Shown in pieces: positions 1 through 7,492 of a DNA stretch of 14,102 nucleotides. Source of the DNA: Chloroflexia bacterium (GTDB taxonomy: Bacteria; Chloroflexota; Chloroflexia; QHBQ01; JADMIH01); assembly GCA_025927935.1 (NCBI GenBank), contig JAICKM010000092.1:1-14102 (forward strand). The letters run 5' to 3'. The notes beneath the pieces are model-generated. The model was not told where the DNA came from. It saw only the letters and a list, made by a program, of their open reading frames with translations, and ran no database searches. The first letter of the stretch is position 1; every line of letters starts with the position of its first letter. A program made the position numbers and the translations under genes.

Positions 1-32
1 TCAGCTAATCCGGCTAACCGAACGAGATGTGG

Positions 33-1261
33 TCAGTCCAGATCCCGAATCGCGGGGTGGACCAGGGCCAACGCCGCAACCACCACAGTCACTCCACCGC
101 CAATCATAAACACGAGCGGCGGGCCGAGTTGATCCGTGGCCCAACCGGTTAGCGCGTAACCGATGGGGAGCAAACCAAAGGACCCAAGCAAATCCACGCT
201 CGCCACCCGGCCTAGCTTCTCGCCCGGTACCATCTCCTGCAACGTGTTCGTCCAGATCAAGCTATACACCTCCAGGCCCGCCCCATTAACCAGAGCAGCG
301 AGCGCCAAAGCGATCAGGGGCAAGGGTAATCCCAGCATCAGAATCATGCCACCCGCTAGCAGCAAGCCGCTATAACCTGGGATGCCCTGGTGCCGCAGCC
401 GCCGTGCGCTACCTGTCCAAAGCTCCGCGAGCACATACCCGAGCGGGAACATCGCGTAGAGCAGACCCAGGACACCGAGATCAGCATGCAAGCTGTCCTT
501 GACCAGAAAGGGCAGCGCGACCGAATACGGACCGGTTAACATCACGTTCGTTAGCGCGCTTACTGTGATGGTGATCCATAACCAGGGAGTACCGAAGACG
601 AACCCGATAGCCTCGCGTATCCTCTGCAGCACATCTGTTGTGTGGGGTGAGGCCACCACCTGCTGGGTCAGACTGAGTAACGGCACCAGGCAGGCCGCGG
701 AGAGGAAGAAGGATAAGCCGTTGATGGCGAACGCCGCCAGTGTTCCACCCAGGCTTACGACGGCGGCGCCCATCGCCGGTCCAGCGACCCAACCAAGTTG
801 CTGGCTTAGCCCGGTCAGCGAATTCGCGCCGAGCAAAACGTCGGCAGGCGCTACCTGGGGCACCAGCGTGGTATAGGCGGGTTGGAAAAAAGCGTCTACC
901 AAGCCGAACAGCAGGCTAGCGAGGTAGACGTGCCAGAGGGCGAGCACATCCAGGGCCGCGAAGACCGCGACCAGGCTGACTAATACGCCTCGCACGACAG
1001 CAGACGCCAGCAGCAGGCGAACGCGGGGAAGCGGTCCACGGCCACGCCCCCGAGCAGCAGAAACACCAGGGACGTGAAGGAGCAAATGAGCACGGTGCCC
1101 ATCGCCGCGGCCGAACCGGTTTTTTGCAACACCCACCAGGCCAGGGCCACCGCGTAGGGATGATCGCCGATCCGCGAGAGCATCTGCCCCCTCCACAGCA
1201 GCGCGAAGGAGCGATGAGACAGCGACTGGAACAACGAGATCCGCCGGCGCGCACGCTGCAT
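33..1261 (-). pseudogene. MFS efflux transporter, one-base frameshift
   Basis: This is a 12-helix-type drug/siderophore exporter of the MFS_3 (EntS/MefA-like) kind in the cytoplasmic membrane; the substrate is unknown. The N-terminal frame starts at ATG 1261 behind a GAGGAGGG ribosome site. It reads SLSHRSFALLWRGQMLSRIGD, then helices 1-2, then GGVAVDRFP (residues 71-79), where it runs into unrelated sequence. The second frame resumes exactly there with RVRLLLASAVVRG and continues through the remaining helices to TGA at 33. Joining the frames restores MFS motif A (GGVxxDRFPRxRLLL) and a 409-residue protein of normal family length. The break is a GGGG run at 1025-1028 (CCCC in the coding strand) that needs one more base. 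It may be a true mutation or a homopolymer sequencing error. The gene lies 117 bp downstream of the GxGD-type membrane protein gene on the same strand and is probably co-transcribed with it. Confidence 0.82.
1025..1028 (-). other. Frameshift site in the MFS gene
   Basis: A run of four C in the coding strand sits where two overlapping reading frames each carry half of a continuous MFS protein. Insertion of one C gives an uninterrupted motif A. The remainder of the gene shows no other lesion, so this is a recent mutation or a sequencing/assembly error. Confidence 0.75.
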
Positions 1262-1378
1262 AGCAATCCACCCTCCTCGTTACTTGGGCCTCCGTGCCGA
1301 CGATCAGACAGCGCTACCGGCAATCGATCTCGTTGGGTAGATAGTCCCCGCGGTCCCAGGCGGTGCGGCAACAGCCGA

Positions 1379-2224
1379 TTAGTGCAGCGGCTCGGCCTGA
1401 AAATACTGCCAGGTGGGACGCTCCGGCCCGATCTGCCGCAGCCAGTAGCAGTATTGCGCGATCATCACTGGTCCTAGCAACACCATTACCGAGAACATCG
1501 TTGGCGTGGCCGCCCACCATAACAGCAACAACAAGCCCCCAATCGTCGCAAACCCAATAGCCAGTGCGCTAATTCCCGCCGCCCGCCCAAATGCTTTGCG
1601 CATGACGAGTGGGAAAGTCGCCGCGATGAGCAGATCCCCCAGGCCGATGCTCCCATACATGCTGCTATTTGGCACACCCCAGGCAATATGAGGTGCAAAC
1701 GGTAGCGCCATGAGCCGGTGTTGCATCTCGCCGGTGAGCGGTAGCCAGCTTGTCGCGATTTGGTCGTGGACAGCCAGTATGGCGGCAAGAATCGTGACCT
1801 CACGGGCTTTCATGCCGCTCTGCGCCCATAGATTAGTGAGGCCGATGATCACCAGCACGAGGACGAGATCGTTGCAGGTAAGGAAGGTGGCACTGCCAGC
1901 ACTGAGCAGACTGGCCGCTCCAAAGTCGGTTCCTACAACCAGCAGGATCGCCAACCAAATCGCCGGTGGGCTGTGCAAAATCGGCTCTCCGGCAATATAT
2001 AGCACGCTAATGGTGCTGAGGGTGAGCAGCCCGCCGACTAGCCATAGCGGCAGTACCAGATACAGGAAAGGAACCAGCACCACCCCGCCGATCATAATGC
2101 CGACATCCTGCAGATTGAAGACGCCGACCGGGGACCGGGTAAGGGTGCAATGCCGGAAGTACCACCAACTCCACCCCAGCGCCAGTCCGATCCATCCCAG
2201 CAGGGCGAGCACCACGGTTACCAT
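1379..2224 (-). CDS. Putative presenilin/SPP-like GxGD intramembrane aspartyl protease
   Basis: This is a 281-residue, very hydrophobic protein. I chose ATG 2224 because TAGGAGG lies 9 nt upstream; the reading frame is open further upstream, but earlier ATGs have no such site. About nine membrane helices can be drawn: 1-23, 41-59, 61-78, 88-104, 119-133, 142-160, 191-209, 216-238 and 243-261. Helix 6 holds LAVHDQIAT (D154), helix 7 holds GSIGLGDLLIA (GxGD 194-197, D197), and PTM (241-243) opens helix 9. This matches the order YD, GxGD, PAL of presenilins and signal peptide peptidases. The 43-residue spacing of the two aspartates is close to that of human SPP (46, from memory). Tyr is replaced by His in the first motif and PAL is degenerate. 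If active, it would cut membrane helices inside the bilayer. It lies 43 bp after the ligase fragment and before the MFS gene, all on the minus strand. It could instead be an uncharacterised membrane protein with a chance GLGD. Confidence 0.6.
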   Translation of the reverse strand: MVTVVLALLGWIGLALGWSWWYFRHCTLTRSPVGVFNLQDVGIMIGGVVLVPFLYLVLPLWLVGGLLTLSTISVLYIAGEPILHSPPAIWLAILLVVGTDFGAASLLSAGSATFLTCNDLVLVLVIIGLTNLWAQSGMKAREVTILAAILAVHDQIATSWLPLTGEMQHRLMALPFAPHIAWGVPNSSMYGSIGLGDLLIAATFPLVMRKAFGRAAGISALAIGFATIGGLLLLLWWAATPTMFSVMVLLGPVMIAQYCYWLRQIGPERPTWQYFQAEPLH

Positions 2225-2233
2225 AGCTCTAAA

Positions 2234-2260
2234 CCTCCTACTCCTGTCCTCCATGGAGGT
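2234..2260 (-). promoter_or_regulatory. Palindrome and possible Shine-Dalgarno sequestering stem
   Basis: Between the ligase stop and the GxGD-type gene lies the perfect palindrome CCTCCATGGAGG (2248-2259). In the minus-strand transcript ACCTCC (2260-2255) can also pair with GGAGGT, the ribosome site of the membrane protein gene (2239-2234), leaving a 15-nt loop. Two mutually exclusive pairings could tune translation. This rests on complementarity only. Confidence 0.3.
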
Positions 2261-2267
2261 GTGCTCA

Positions 2268-3092
2268 TTAAGCGACAGACGAAACCTGGACAGTAGGCAG
2301 TGGGAAAGACATCTCGCGTAAGTCGCCACGTAGCGGAATGGGATGGCACAACTGGCGCCGATCGGGCCGGAGATAGAGGGCTTGCAGCGGCACGCCCCGT
2401 GCCTCCAGTTCCCGGGCGATCTGCCGCCGAGTGTCTCCGGTCTCCCTGGGCACAACAACTTCTACTGCCACTCCAGCGGGTACTGCCCAAAAGCCATAGC
2501 GGGCCGTGCCGTTGCCGGCCCGCACCGCCTCCAGCGCTTCGGCGATCTCGCGCGCGCAGATCCAGTGAGAGCCGTGACGAACGGCCAGGCGGCGCTTGCC
2601 CAGGAGCTGAGCCACGGCGGGCACATGGCGCAATGAACACGTGAGGGGTTCCGGCAGGACGCGGACGAGATCTTCGGTGTCATAACGCAAGACCAGCGTG
2701 GTGTCCCGGTACGGCGGGAGCGGCGTGACTACGAGGGTGCCTACCTCACCGGGGCGGGAAGGCGCGCCGGTATCCGGATCCACCACCTCCAGTAACCCCT
2801 GGGATGCCTCGAAGTGCAGATGCCCGTGGGAACAAAGGTTGCCACTCACCGGCCAGATCTCGGTCATGCCGAAGCCTTCAACGAAGGTCACGGCGCCGAA
2901 GAGTTCCGGGCAGCGCTCCTTCAGCCCGGCGGTCACGATTTCGCCACCCACCCCGATCCGCTCCAGACCGAAATCGTTCGGACGATAGCCCAGGCGCCGG
3001 CCCGCCTCCACTAGCTCGCCCAGATACGAGGGATAAGTCAGCAGGTAGCTGACGCGCGGTTTCTTCCCCGGCAGAGGATCCACCCAGACGTT
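2268..3092 (-). pseudogene. PaaK-like adenylate-forming ligase, N-terminally truncated
   Basis: This is the C-terminal two thirds of an ANL-superfamily enzyme resembling phenylacetate-CoA ligase/F390 synthetase (AMP-binding family). Such enzymes activate a carboxylate as acyl-AMP and pass it to CoA or another acceptor. Recognisable parts, in order, are LLTYPSYLGEL, the motif EGFGMTE, the region RYDTEDLVRV (equivalent to the YRTGD motif), then LGKRRLAVRHG and a small C-terminal lobe. About 150 N-terminal residues are missing, including the Ser/Thr/Gly-rich phosphate loop. Upstream of about 3092 the frame runs antisense into the TPR gene (residues such as MRKLSCSSCKPAS) and has no family resemblance. 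No ribosome site or promoter is evident, so it is most likely dead. It ends in TAA 43 bp before the membrane protein gene, so an intact version would have headed this operon. Confidence 0.75.
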
Positions 3093-3094
3093 CT
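3085..3094. other. Rearrangement or assembly junction between two truncated genes
   Basis: Minus-strand ligase homology ends and plus-strand TPR homology begins within about 10 bp here. Both genes lack their 5' parts, and both would originally have been transcribed away from this point. The simplest event is one deletion removing the start of each gene and the divergent promoter region between them. A misassembly across a paralogous sequence would look the same. An 8-bp tandem repeat TGGCTTGC lies directly beside it at 3094-3109. Confidence 0.6.
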
Positions 3095-4062
3095 GGCTTG
3101 CTGGCTTGCACGATGAACAGGATAATTTGCGCACCGCCTTGACCTGGGCAGCAACGAGCGGGCAGGCAGAATCCGGCCTGCGCCTGGCCGCTGCCCTCGG
3201 ACTGTTCTGGCTTGTGCATGGTGATTACTCCGAAGGGTGCACTCGCTTGGCAACTTTGCTAAACCAGCCGGGAGCGACTACCCCACCATCGGGCGCCACG
3301 CGGGCCACGGCCCTGCATTGGGCCGGTGCGCTTGCTTATTATCAGGGAGACTACCCGGCAAGTCGCGTGCTGCTGAAGGAAAGTCTGACCCTCCGACGGC
3401 AGGCAGGAGAGAAGCCGGTCGATGAGCGAGGTATCGCGGAAACCTTAGTCTGGCTAGCCTGTCTTGATGATTCACAGCAGGAGTATTTCCCCGCGCGCGA
3501 TCTGCTGGAAGACGCCCTCCAGACCGCTCAGCAAGCGCAGGACAAGCACGGCTACGCCTTTGCCTTGATGGGCATGGGCGAACTGCTACGTCTGGAGGGG
3601 GATGTCGTCGCCGCGCGTGCGCTGTACGAGCAGAGTCTGGCACTCTATCGCGAGTTAGGCGACAAACGGCAGGTTGCAGTCGGCCTAATGAACCTGGGCT
3701 TAGTCGCATTACGCGAGCGCGACAGCCGGCATGCCGCTACCTTCTTCAAGGAGGCCCTCGTGCTGGCAACCGAGCTTGACAATAAATACTACACGGCCTC
3801 ATGCCTCGCCTATGCAGCAGCAGTCCGGGCGCTGCGCAACGAACTGCATCCGACGGCCCAGTTGTTCGGTGCTGCGGAAGCGCACCTGGCCGCACTGGGT
3901 ACGGTCATGGAAGCTGCCGACCGGATCGAGGTCGATCACCATATCGACCTCGCGAGAGACACACTCGGCCCCGCGGCCTGGGCCGACAGCTACCGCATCG
4001 GTCAGGCTATGTCGCTCAATGAAGCCATCGCCTATGCGATGGCAGAGACTGACGATTCCTAA
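3094..4062 (+). pseudogene. TPR tail of a cyclase–NB-ARC–TPR regulator, 5' truncated
   Basis: About 322 residues correspond to the C-terminal half of the giant regulators found downstream. The stretch WLAGLHDEQDNLRTALTW matches WLARLDAEHDNLRSALAW of the 4252 gene, so homology begins before any plausible start codon (the first candidate is TTG 3106, with no ribosome site). Helical repeats follow (ADLY-type units such as ARALYEQSLALYRELGDKRQ). The end, IGQAMSLNEAIAYAMAETDDS, matches GAGQAMALDDALAYALEGTAGD of the 7493-10492 gene, so this copy belonged to the HTH-less subfamily. The cyclase and ATPase domains are absent, leaving a protein-interaction scaffold without its motor. The frame itself is uninterrupted to TAA 4060, so the truncation may be recent or artefactual. 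Confidence 0.75.
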
Positions 4063-4164
4063 TGATCGGTCATTGTCAGGTCCCCCACCCGCTACACTAG
4101 GCTGTGTGCTATAGGGCACGAGTTCGGCGCAAAACGTTGACGGCCAACCGCCCTACTCCTGCTG

Positions 4165-4193
4165 TTGTAGGACTCGGCACTCTGTGCTATACT
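4165..4193 (+). promoter_or_regulatory. Predicted sigma-70-type promoter of the 4252 regulator
   Basis: TTGTAG (4165-4170) and TATACT (4188-4193) are separated by exactly 17 bp. The -10 is extended by TG at 4185-4186 (TGCTATACT). The expected start near 4200 gives a leader of about 50 nt, with AGGA at 4240-4243 positioned 8 nt before the ATG. The 189 bp between the preceding stop and this gene hold no other signal I can support. Confidence 0.6.
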
Positions 4194-4251
4194 CTCATAC
4201 GTCGGCACCTCTCACAAAGCACCAATTCTCTCCACGCACAGGAAACAAACT

Positions 4252-7200
4252 ATGATCGACCGGCCAAGCGGGACCGTCACCTTCCTCTTCACCGATATTG
4301 CCGGCAGTTCCCAGCGCTGGGAGCGCAACCCCACGGCCATGCAGGCTACCCTCCGCCGGCATGACGCTGTCCTGCGCCAAACCCTCGCCGCCCACGGCGG
4401 CTATGTGTTCAAAACCGGTGGTGATGCCTTCTATGCCGCCTTTGCCCGTGCGCCGGATGCCCTGGCCGCGGCTCTGGCCGCGCAGCAAGACATCCTTGCC
4501 GGCGACTGGGGAGCCGAAGGGCCGCTGCAGGTGCGCATGGCGCTGCACACCGGCACGCCCGAAGAGCGCGACGGCGACTATTTTGGCCCGCCGCTCAACC
4601 GCGCGGCCCAGTTGCTGAGCGCCGCGCACGGTGCCCAGGTTCTCGTATCGCTGGCGAGCCATGAATTGATCCTCGGCCATCTGCCCCCCGCTGTAGAACT
4701 TCGAGATCTGGGGATCTATCAGTTATTCGAGTTCAGCGCACCGGAGCGCATTTTCCAGCTCGTCGCACCGGGACTGCCGGCGGAGTTCCCACCCTTGCGC
4801 ACCCTCGCCGCGCCGCACCACAACCTCCCCACCCCGCTCACGGCGCTGGTCGGGCGCGAAGCGCAGGTGAAGGCGCTGCGCGTGCTTCTGCAACGCGATG
4901 ATATCAGGCTGGTGACGCTGACCGGCCCCGGCGGGATCGGCAAGACGCGCCTGGCGCTGCAGGTCGGGCGCGACCTCCTCGACGAGTTTCCCGACGGCGT
5001 CTTCTTCGTGAACCTGGCGCCGATCAGCAAGACTGATTTGGTCATTCCAACCATCGCCGCCACGCTGGGGGTGCGGGAAGTGGCCGGGCAACCACTGATC
5101 GAGAGCCTGCACGCGTATGTGCGCGACCGCCAGATGCTGCTGTTGCTCGATAATTTCGAGCAGGTCGTGGACGCCGCCCTCCCAGTGAGCGCGCTATTGG
5201 AGCCGGCCGCCGGCGTGAAGGTGCTGGTGACGAGTCGCGCTGTTCTCCACCTGCATAACGAGCAAGAGTTCCCGGTGCCGGCGCTGCAGTTACCCCGCAC
5301 GCAACCGCTGCCCGAACTGCAAGCGCTGTCCCAATATGAGGCGGTCGCCTTGTTTATCCAGCGAGCCCGCACGGTCCAGCCCGATTTCCAGGTCACCAAC
5401 GACAATGCCCCAGCGGTGGCCGAGATCTGTGCCCGGTTAGACGGGCTGCCGCTGGCAATCGAACTTGCTGCCGTGCGGATCAAGCTCTTCTCGCCACCGG
5501 CCCTGCTAGCCCGCCTGCAGCATCGCCTGACGCTGCTGACGGGTGGCGGGCGGGACCGGCCTGTGCGCCAGCAGACGCTCCAGGCGGCAATCGACTGGAG
5601 CTATGATCTGCTCTCCACGCCGGAACAACGCCTGTTCCAGCGGCTGGCCGTTTTCCGCGGCGGCGCAACGCTGGATGCGATCACCGCTGTCTGCAATCCG
5701 GACACGACCAACCTCGCACCCCTTGTCATCGACGTACTGGACGGGGTTATCTCATTGATGGACAAGAGCCTGCTGCGCAGGCACCAGCCGGACCTCGCCA
5801 CGGCCGACGACGAACCCCGCTTTAGTATGCTCGAAACAATTCAGGAGCACGCCTGGGCACGATTGGCTGCGAGTGGCGAGAGCGAATCCGTGCAGACTCA
5901 GCACGCCAGTTACTTCCTGGCACTTGCCGAGGAGGCCGAGCCCTTGCTGAAGGGCGCCACCCAGGAGCGCTGGTTGGCGCGGCTCGACGCCGAGCACGAT
6001 AATTTGCGCAGTGCTCTGGCCTGGACTCAGAACGAACAGCAAGTCGAGAGCGGGCTGCGGCTGGCCGGGGCGCTGTGGCGGTTCTGGTATATCCGGGGGT
6101 ATTATAGCGAGGGCCGTGCGCAACTTAGCGCCGTGCTGAACCTGGCCGGCGCAGTAGAACCCGCCCCGGAAGACGCGACCCTGACCGCTGCCCGCGCCCG
6201 TGCCCTGCATGGTGCCGGGGTGCTCGCCTGGGGCCAGGGCGATTACGGCACCGCCACAGCCTACAGCCAGGAGAGCTTGGCCCTGCAGCGGGTACTCAAC
6301 GATCCGGCAGGACAGGCTAATGCCCTCAACACGCTGGGCCTGGTGGCACGTAGCCAGGGTGATTTCCCGCGTGCGCGCACTCTCCATACGGAGAGTTTAA
6401 CGCTGCGGCGGAGTCTCGGCGATCAATGGGGCATCGCCAATGCCCTGTTGAATCTCGGCGTCGTAGCCTGGAATCAGGCCGCGTATGCCGAGGCCCGGCG
6501 GCTTCTCGAAGAGAGCCTGGCGTTGGACCGGGCGCTCGGCGACCGCTGGGGCAGTGCCGTGGTCCTCGACAACCTGGGCCTAGTTTTGCGCAGCCAGGGC
6601 GATTTGCCGCGAGCCCGCGCCCTGCTTGAAGAAAGCTTAGCGATCCGGCGCGCACTCGGCGACCGCTGGGGAATCGCCAGCGCATTGCAACATCTGGCGG
6701 GTGTGGCGCAGGCCCAGGGTAATGCCGAGGAAGCGCAGGTGCTGCTGGACGAAAGCCTGGCGCTCTATCGCGATGTTGGCGACATCAACAGCAGCGCCCT
6801 CACATTGCGGGACCTGGCCGTCCTAGCTGCGGACAAGGACGATTACCGCGGCGCCTGGGCCTGGCTGGCGGAGAGCCTGGAAATCTGGCAGGTAGGTGGC
6901 ACGCCGGCAGGGATTGCCCAGGGGATCGAATGCGCCGCCTGGTTGGCGGGTCGCCAGGGCCGGCTACCCCAGGCGGCGCGGTTGTGGGGGGCGGCGGAAG
7001 CGTTGCGCGAGGCGCGCGGCGTACCCATGCCGCTCGTCGCCCGCACCGTCTATAATCAGGCTATCGCGGCAACCCGAGCGCAAGTGGATGCCGCAACATG
7101 GGCTGGCGCCTGGGCCGCCGGGGGGGCGCTCGACCCCGCTGCCGCTGTAGCCGAAGCATTGGACTCCGCAGGGACCGCTGCCGGCGCGGCAGCCGGCGCC

Positions 7201-7455
7201 CCGGCGGCCCTGGTTTCCGGGGCGCCGGAAACTGCGGCGGAACACCCTAGTGGGGAATATCCGGCCGGGTTGACGGCGCGCGAAGTAGCGGTGCTGCGCC
7301 TGGTGGCCCAGGGGCTTACCAACATCCAGGTCGCCCGCGAATTGGCGCTCAGCCCGCACACCGTCAACGTGCACCTGCGCAGCATCTATGGCAAACTCGA
7401 TGTCCCTTCTCGCGCCGCCGCTACTCGCTTTGCCGTCGATCACAAGCTCCTCTAG
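4252..7455 (+). CDS. Class III cyclase-homology–NB-ARC (STAND)–TPR–LuxR HTH regulator
   Basis: This is a 1067-residue cytoplasmic transcriptional regulator of the architecture known from mycobacterial Rv0386/Rv2488c-type proteins. Residues 8-125 form the cyclase homology domain: metal aspartates D15 (FLFTDIAGSS) and D58 (FKTGGDAF), adenine-type K54 and D109, N116. The transition-state Arg position is Gln120, so catalysis is doubtful. NB-ARC follows, with Walker A GPGGIGKT (225-232), Walker B LLLLDNF (296-302), TSR (327-329) and GLPLAIEL (398-405). From about 646 to 885 there are 40-residue TPR units ending in LGDRWGIA-type motifs. An Ala/Pro-rich linker (960-1000) leads to a LuxR HTH (1003-1062: LTAREVAVLRLVAQGLTN, then SPHTVNVHLRSIYGKL). 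ATP-dependent oligomerisation on ligand sensing would expose the HTH; the ligand and targets are unknown. Start ATG 4252 is supported by AGGA and an upstream promoter. It converges on its paralog. Confidence 0.9.
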   Translation: MIDRPSGTVTFLFTDIAGSSQRWERNPTAMQATLRRHDAVLRQTLAAHGGYVFKTGGDAFYAAFARAPDALAAALAAQQDILAGDWGAEGPLQVRMALHTGTPEERDGDYFGPPLNRAAQLLSAAHGAQVLVSLASHELILGHLPPAVELRDLGIYQLFEFSAPERIFQLVAPGLPAEFPPLRTLAAPHHNLPTPLTALVGREAQVKALRVLLQRDDIRLVTLTGPGGIGKTRLALQVGRDLLDEFPDGVFFVNLAPISKTDLVIPTIAATLGVREVAGQPLIESLHAYVRDRQMLLLLDNFEQVVDAALPVSALLEPAAGVKVLVTSRAVLHLHNEQEFPVPALQLPRTQPLPELQALSQYEAVALFIQRARTVQPDFQVTNDNAPAVAEICARLDGLPLAIELAAVRIKLFSPPALLARLQHRLTLLTGGGRDRPVRQQTLQAAIDWSYDLLSTPEQRLFQRLAVFRGGATLDAITAVCNPDTTNLAPLVIDVLDGVISLMDKSLLRRHQPDLATADDEPRFSMLETIQEHAWARLAASGESESVQTQHASYFLALAEEAEPLLKGATQERWLARLDAEHDNLRSALAWTQNEQQVESGLRLAGALWRFWYIRGYYSEGRAQLSAVLNLAGAVEPAPEDATLTAARARALHGAGVLAWGQGDYGTATAYSQESLALQRVLNDPAGQANALNTLGLVARSQGDFPRARTLHTESLTLRRSLGDQWGIANALLNLGVVAWNQAAYAEARRLLEESLALDRALGDRWGSAVVLDNLGLVLRSQGDLPRARALLEESLAIRRALGDRWGIASALQHLAGVAQAQGNAEEAQVLLDESLALYRDVGDINSSALTLRDLAVLAADKDDYRGAWAWLAESLEIWQVGGTPAGIAQGIECAAWLAGRQGRLPQAARLWGAAEALREARGVPMPLVARTVYNQAIAATRAQVDAATWAGAWAAGGALDPAAAVAEALDSAGTAAGAAAGAPAALVSGAPETAAEHPSGEYPAGLTAREVAVLRLVAQGLTNIQVARELALSPHTVNVHLRSIYGKLDVPSRAAATRFAVDHKLL
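6307..6786 (+). repeat. Four 120-bp tandem TPR-coding units
   Basis: Within the 4252 regulator, residues 686-845 form four successive units of exactly 40 residues. The same turn recurs: SLGDQWG, ALGDRWG, ALGDRWG and DVGD at residues 721, 761, 801 and 841. DNA similarity is also visible, for example CTCGGCGACCGCTGGGG near both 6535 and 6655. This points to expansion by unit duplication and makes the stretch prone to unequal recombination. Confidence 0.75.
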
Positions 7456-7460
7456 CGCGC

Positions 7461-7483
7461 CGCTGCCGCCCGGGGCGACAGCG
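7461..7483. terminator. Hairpin shared by two convergent genes
   Basis: The 37 bp between the two stop codons hold CGCTG-c-CGCC, loop CGG, GGCG-a-CAGCG. This is a GC-rich stem of nine pairs with one mismatch. There is no T-tract on either side, so it would be an atypical bidirectional terminator or an RNA-stabilising structure. Confidence 0.45.
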
Positions 7484-7492
7484 CCGGCGCAG

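Noticed and set aside
2225..2458. Upstream extension of the membrane protein to ATG 2458 or 2254
   Set aside because: The extension overlaps the ligase coding sequence, is not hydrophobic, and neither ATG has a ribosome site; ATG 2224 has TAGGAGG.
4719..5483. Long antisense reading frame (254 codons) opposite the NB-ARC region
   Set aside because: Ser/Thr/Arg-rich composition without domains, no ribosome site. It is the usual by-product of GC-rich coding on the other strand.
5752..6387. Antisense reading frame of 211 codons opposite the TPR region
   Set aside because: It lies fully inside the well supported 4252 regulator and has no family features or start signal.
7186..7230. GC-rich inverted sequence in the linker of the 4252 regulator
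   Set aside because: It encodes an Ala/Pro/Gly-rich linker, and the self-complementarity follows from GCC/GGC codons. It is not needed as a regulatory site.
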